Below are positions 6,013 to 6,396 of a DNA stretch of 6,396 nt, in pieces (position 1 is the stretch's first letter; every line of letters starts with the position of its first letter). The notes beneath the pieces are model-generated. The model saw nothing but the letters and a program-made list of their open reading frames with translations. It was not told the DNA's origin and searched no databases. The translations under genes and the position numbers were made by a program. The DNA is from Flavobacterium psychrophilum (GTDB lineage Bacteria; Bacteroidota; Bacteroidia; Flavobacteriales; Flavobacteriaceae). Location of the stretch: contig CAMBHH010000193.1 of the NCBI GenBank assembly GCA_945866505.1, forward strand, positions 1 to 6,396, given 5' to 3'.

Positions 6013-6396
6013 ATGGACTATCCAATTTCAATCCTTTTTTATGTAAAAAGAGTCAAAGTCAATGCTAAAGGTTTGGCTCCAATTTTTCAACGAATTACCA
6101 TCAACGGCAGACGTTTAGACAACAGTACTGGTAAGTTTATTGAACCGGACAAATGGCACTCTGAAATGTCTAAAATGAAAGGCACTTCGGAAGAAGCTCG
6201 TTCAATCAATGGACATCTTGACAATTTAAAATCAAAGATTTTAAATGTGGAGAAAAATCTAATCAAAAAAGACATCCCGGTAACCTTTGAATCTTTCAAA
6301 AATGAGTTAAACGGTAAAAAAGAACACGAACGAATGTTAGTGCCTATCTTCCAGGAACACAATCGCAAAATCAAAGAACTAGTTGGTTTGGAGTAT
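6013..6396 (+). CDS. Tyrosine recombinase/integrase, N-terminal 128 residues (3' end outside window)
   Basis: The frame from ATG 6013 is open to the right edge. The first ~85 residues match the Bacteroidota integrase arm-DNA-binding domain: FYVKRVKVNAKGLAPIFQRI (9-28), TINGRRLDNSTGKFIEPDKW (29-48) and MKGTSEEARSIN (55-66), leading into a helical stretch. VTFESFKNEL (90-99) through LVPIFQEHNRKIKELV (109-124) looks like the start of the SAM-like core-binding domain. By family knowledge such proteins are about 400-430 residues with a C-terminal R-H-R-Y catalytic domain; that domain is beyond the window, so activity cannot be judged. AAAGG at 5999-6003, nine bases before the ATG, is a plausible ribosome binding site, unusual among the genes here. 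The enzyme would integrate or excise the element attached to tRNA-Ser. Confidence 0.88.
   Translation, partial: MDYPISILFYVKRVKVNAKGLAPIFQRITINGRRLDNSTGKFIEPDKWHSEMSKMKGTSEEARSINGHLDNLKSKILNVEKNLIKKDIPVTFESFKNELNGKKEHERMLVPIFQEHNRKIKELVGLEY

Larger units (their letters stand above)
5765..6396 (+). mobile_element. Left end of a putative integrative element next to tRNA-Ser
   Basis: A tyrosine-recombinase gene begins 248 bases after the 3' end of tRNA-Ser and reads away from it, the common layout of genomic islands, prophages and integrative conjugative elements that use a tRNA 3' end as attachment site. The window ends inside the integrase, so neither the other end, a duplicated tRNA fragment nor cargo is visible. 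I found no second copy of the tRNA 3' end in this window. The left boundary is inferred and could fall within the tRNA T arm or acceptor (about 5740-5764). Confidence 0.5.

Noticed and set aside
6087..6374. 95-codon minus-strand frame inside the integrase
   Set aside because: The opposite strand encodes a recognisable arm-binding domain; the antisense product resembles nothing.

Overview
The window looks like a chromosomal segment of a Flavobacterium-like member of the Bacteroidota. The DNA is AT-rich, genes mostly lack Shine-Dalgarno sequences, several start regions carry the Bacteroidota -7 box TAnnTTTG, and the protein families and gene order are of flavobacterial type. All genes and the tRNA are on the + strand. 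No database search was possible, so family names rest on motifs and remembered relatives.

Left part (1-2437): a mevalonate/isoprenoid cluster. It holds the C-terminus of diphosphomevalonate decarboxylase (mvaD), a GHMP kinase of mevalonate-kinase type, and a UbiA-family prenyltransferase starting one base after the kinase stop. A small gene for a four-helix-bundle protein (S23/IVS family) is wedged between mvaD and the kinase. It is framed by a perfect 16-bp inverted repeat that contains parts of the mvaD stop, the bundle gene's start and its stop. This is the most unusual structure in the window and looks like an inserted cassette.

Middle part (2438-5618): a TatD-family metal-dependent hydrolase with its own Bacteroidota-type promoter, a PlsB/PlsC-like glycerolipid acyltransferase with an altered HX4D box, and a type I cytoplasmic L-asparaginase (ansA) whose start overlaps the acyltransferase by 11 bases. 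The asparaginase keeps its catalytic residues but has Glu where E. coli AnsA has the allosteric-site Arg240.

Right part (5619-6396): a complete tRNA-Ser(GGA) gene, an intrinsic terminator, then the start of a tyrosine recombinase/integrase gene reading away from the tRNA. Its upstream region has a TACCTTTG promoter box abutting a GGGGCAC/GTGCCCC inverted repeat (candidate operator), followed by a 14-bp leader hairpin. The simplest reading is that an integrative element sits at the 3' end of tRNA-Ser and that the window stops just inside it. The catalytic domain and any cargo lie beyond the right edge.
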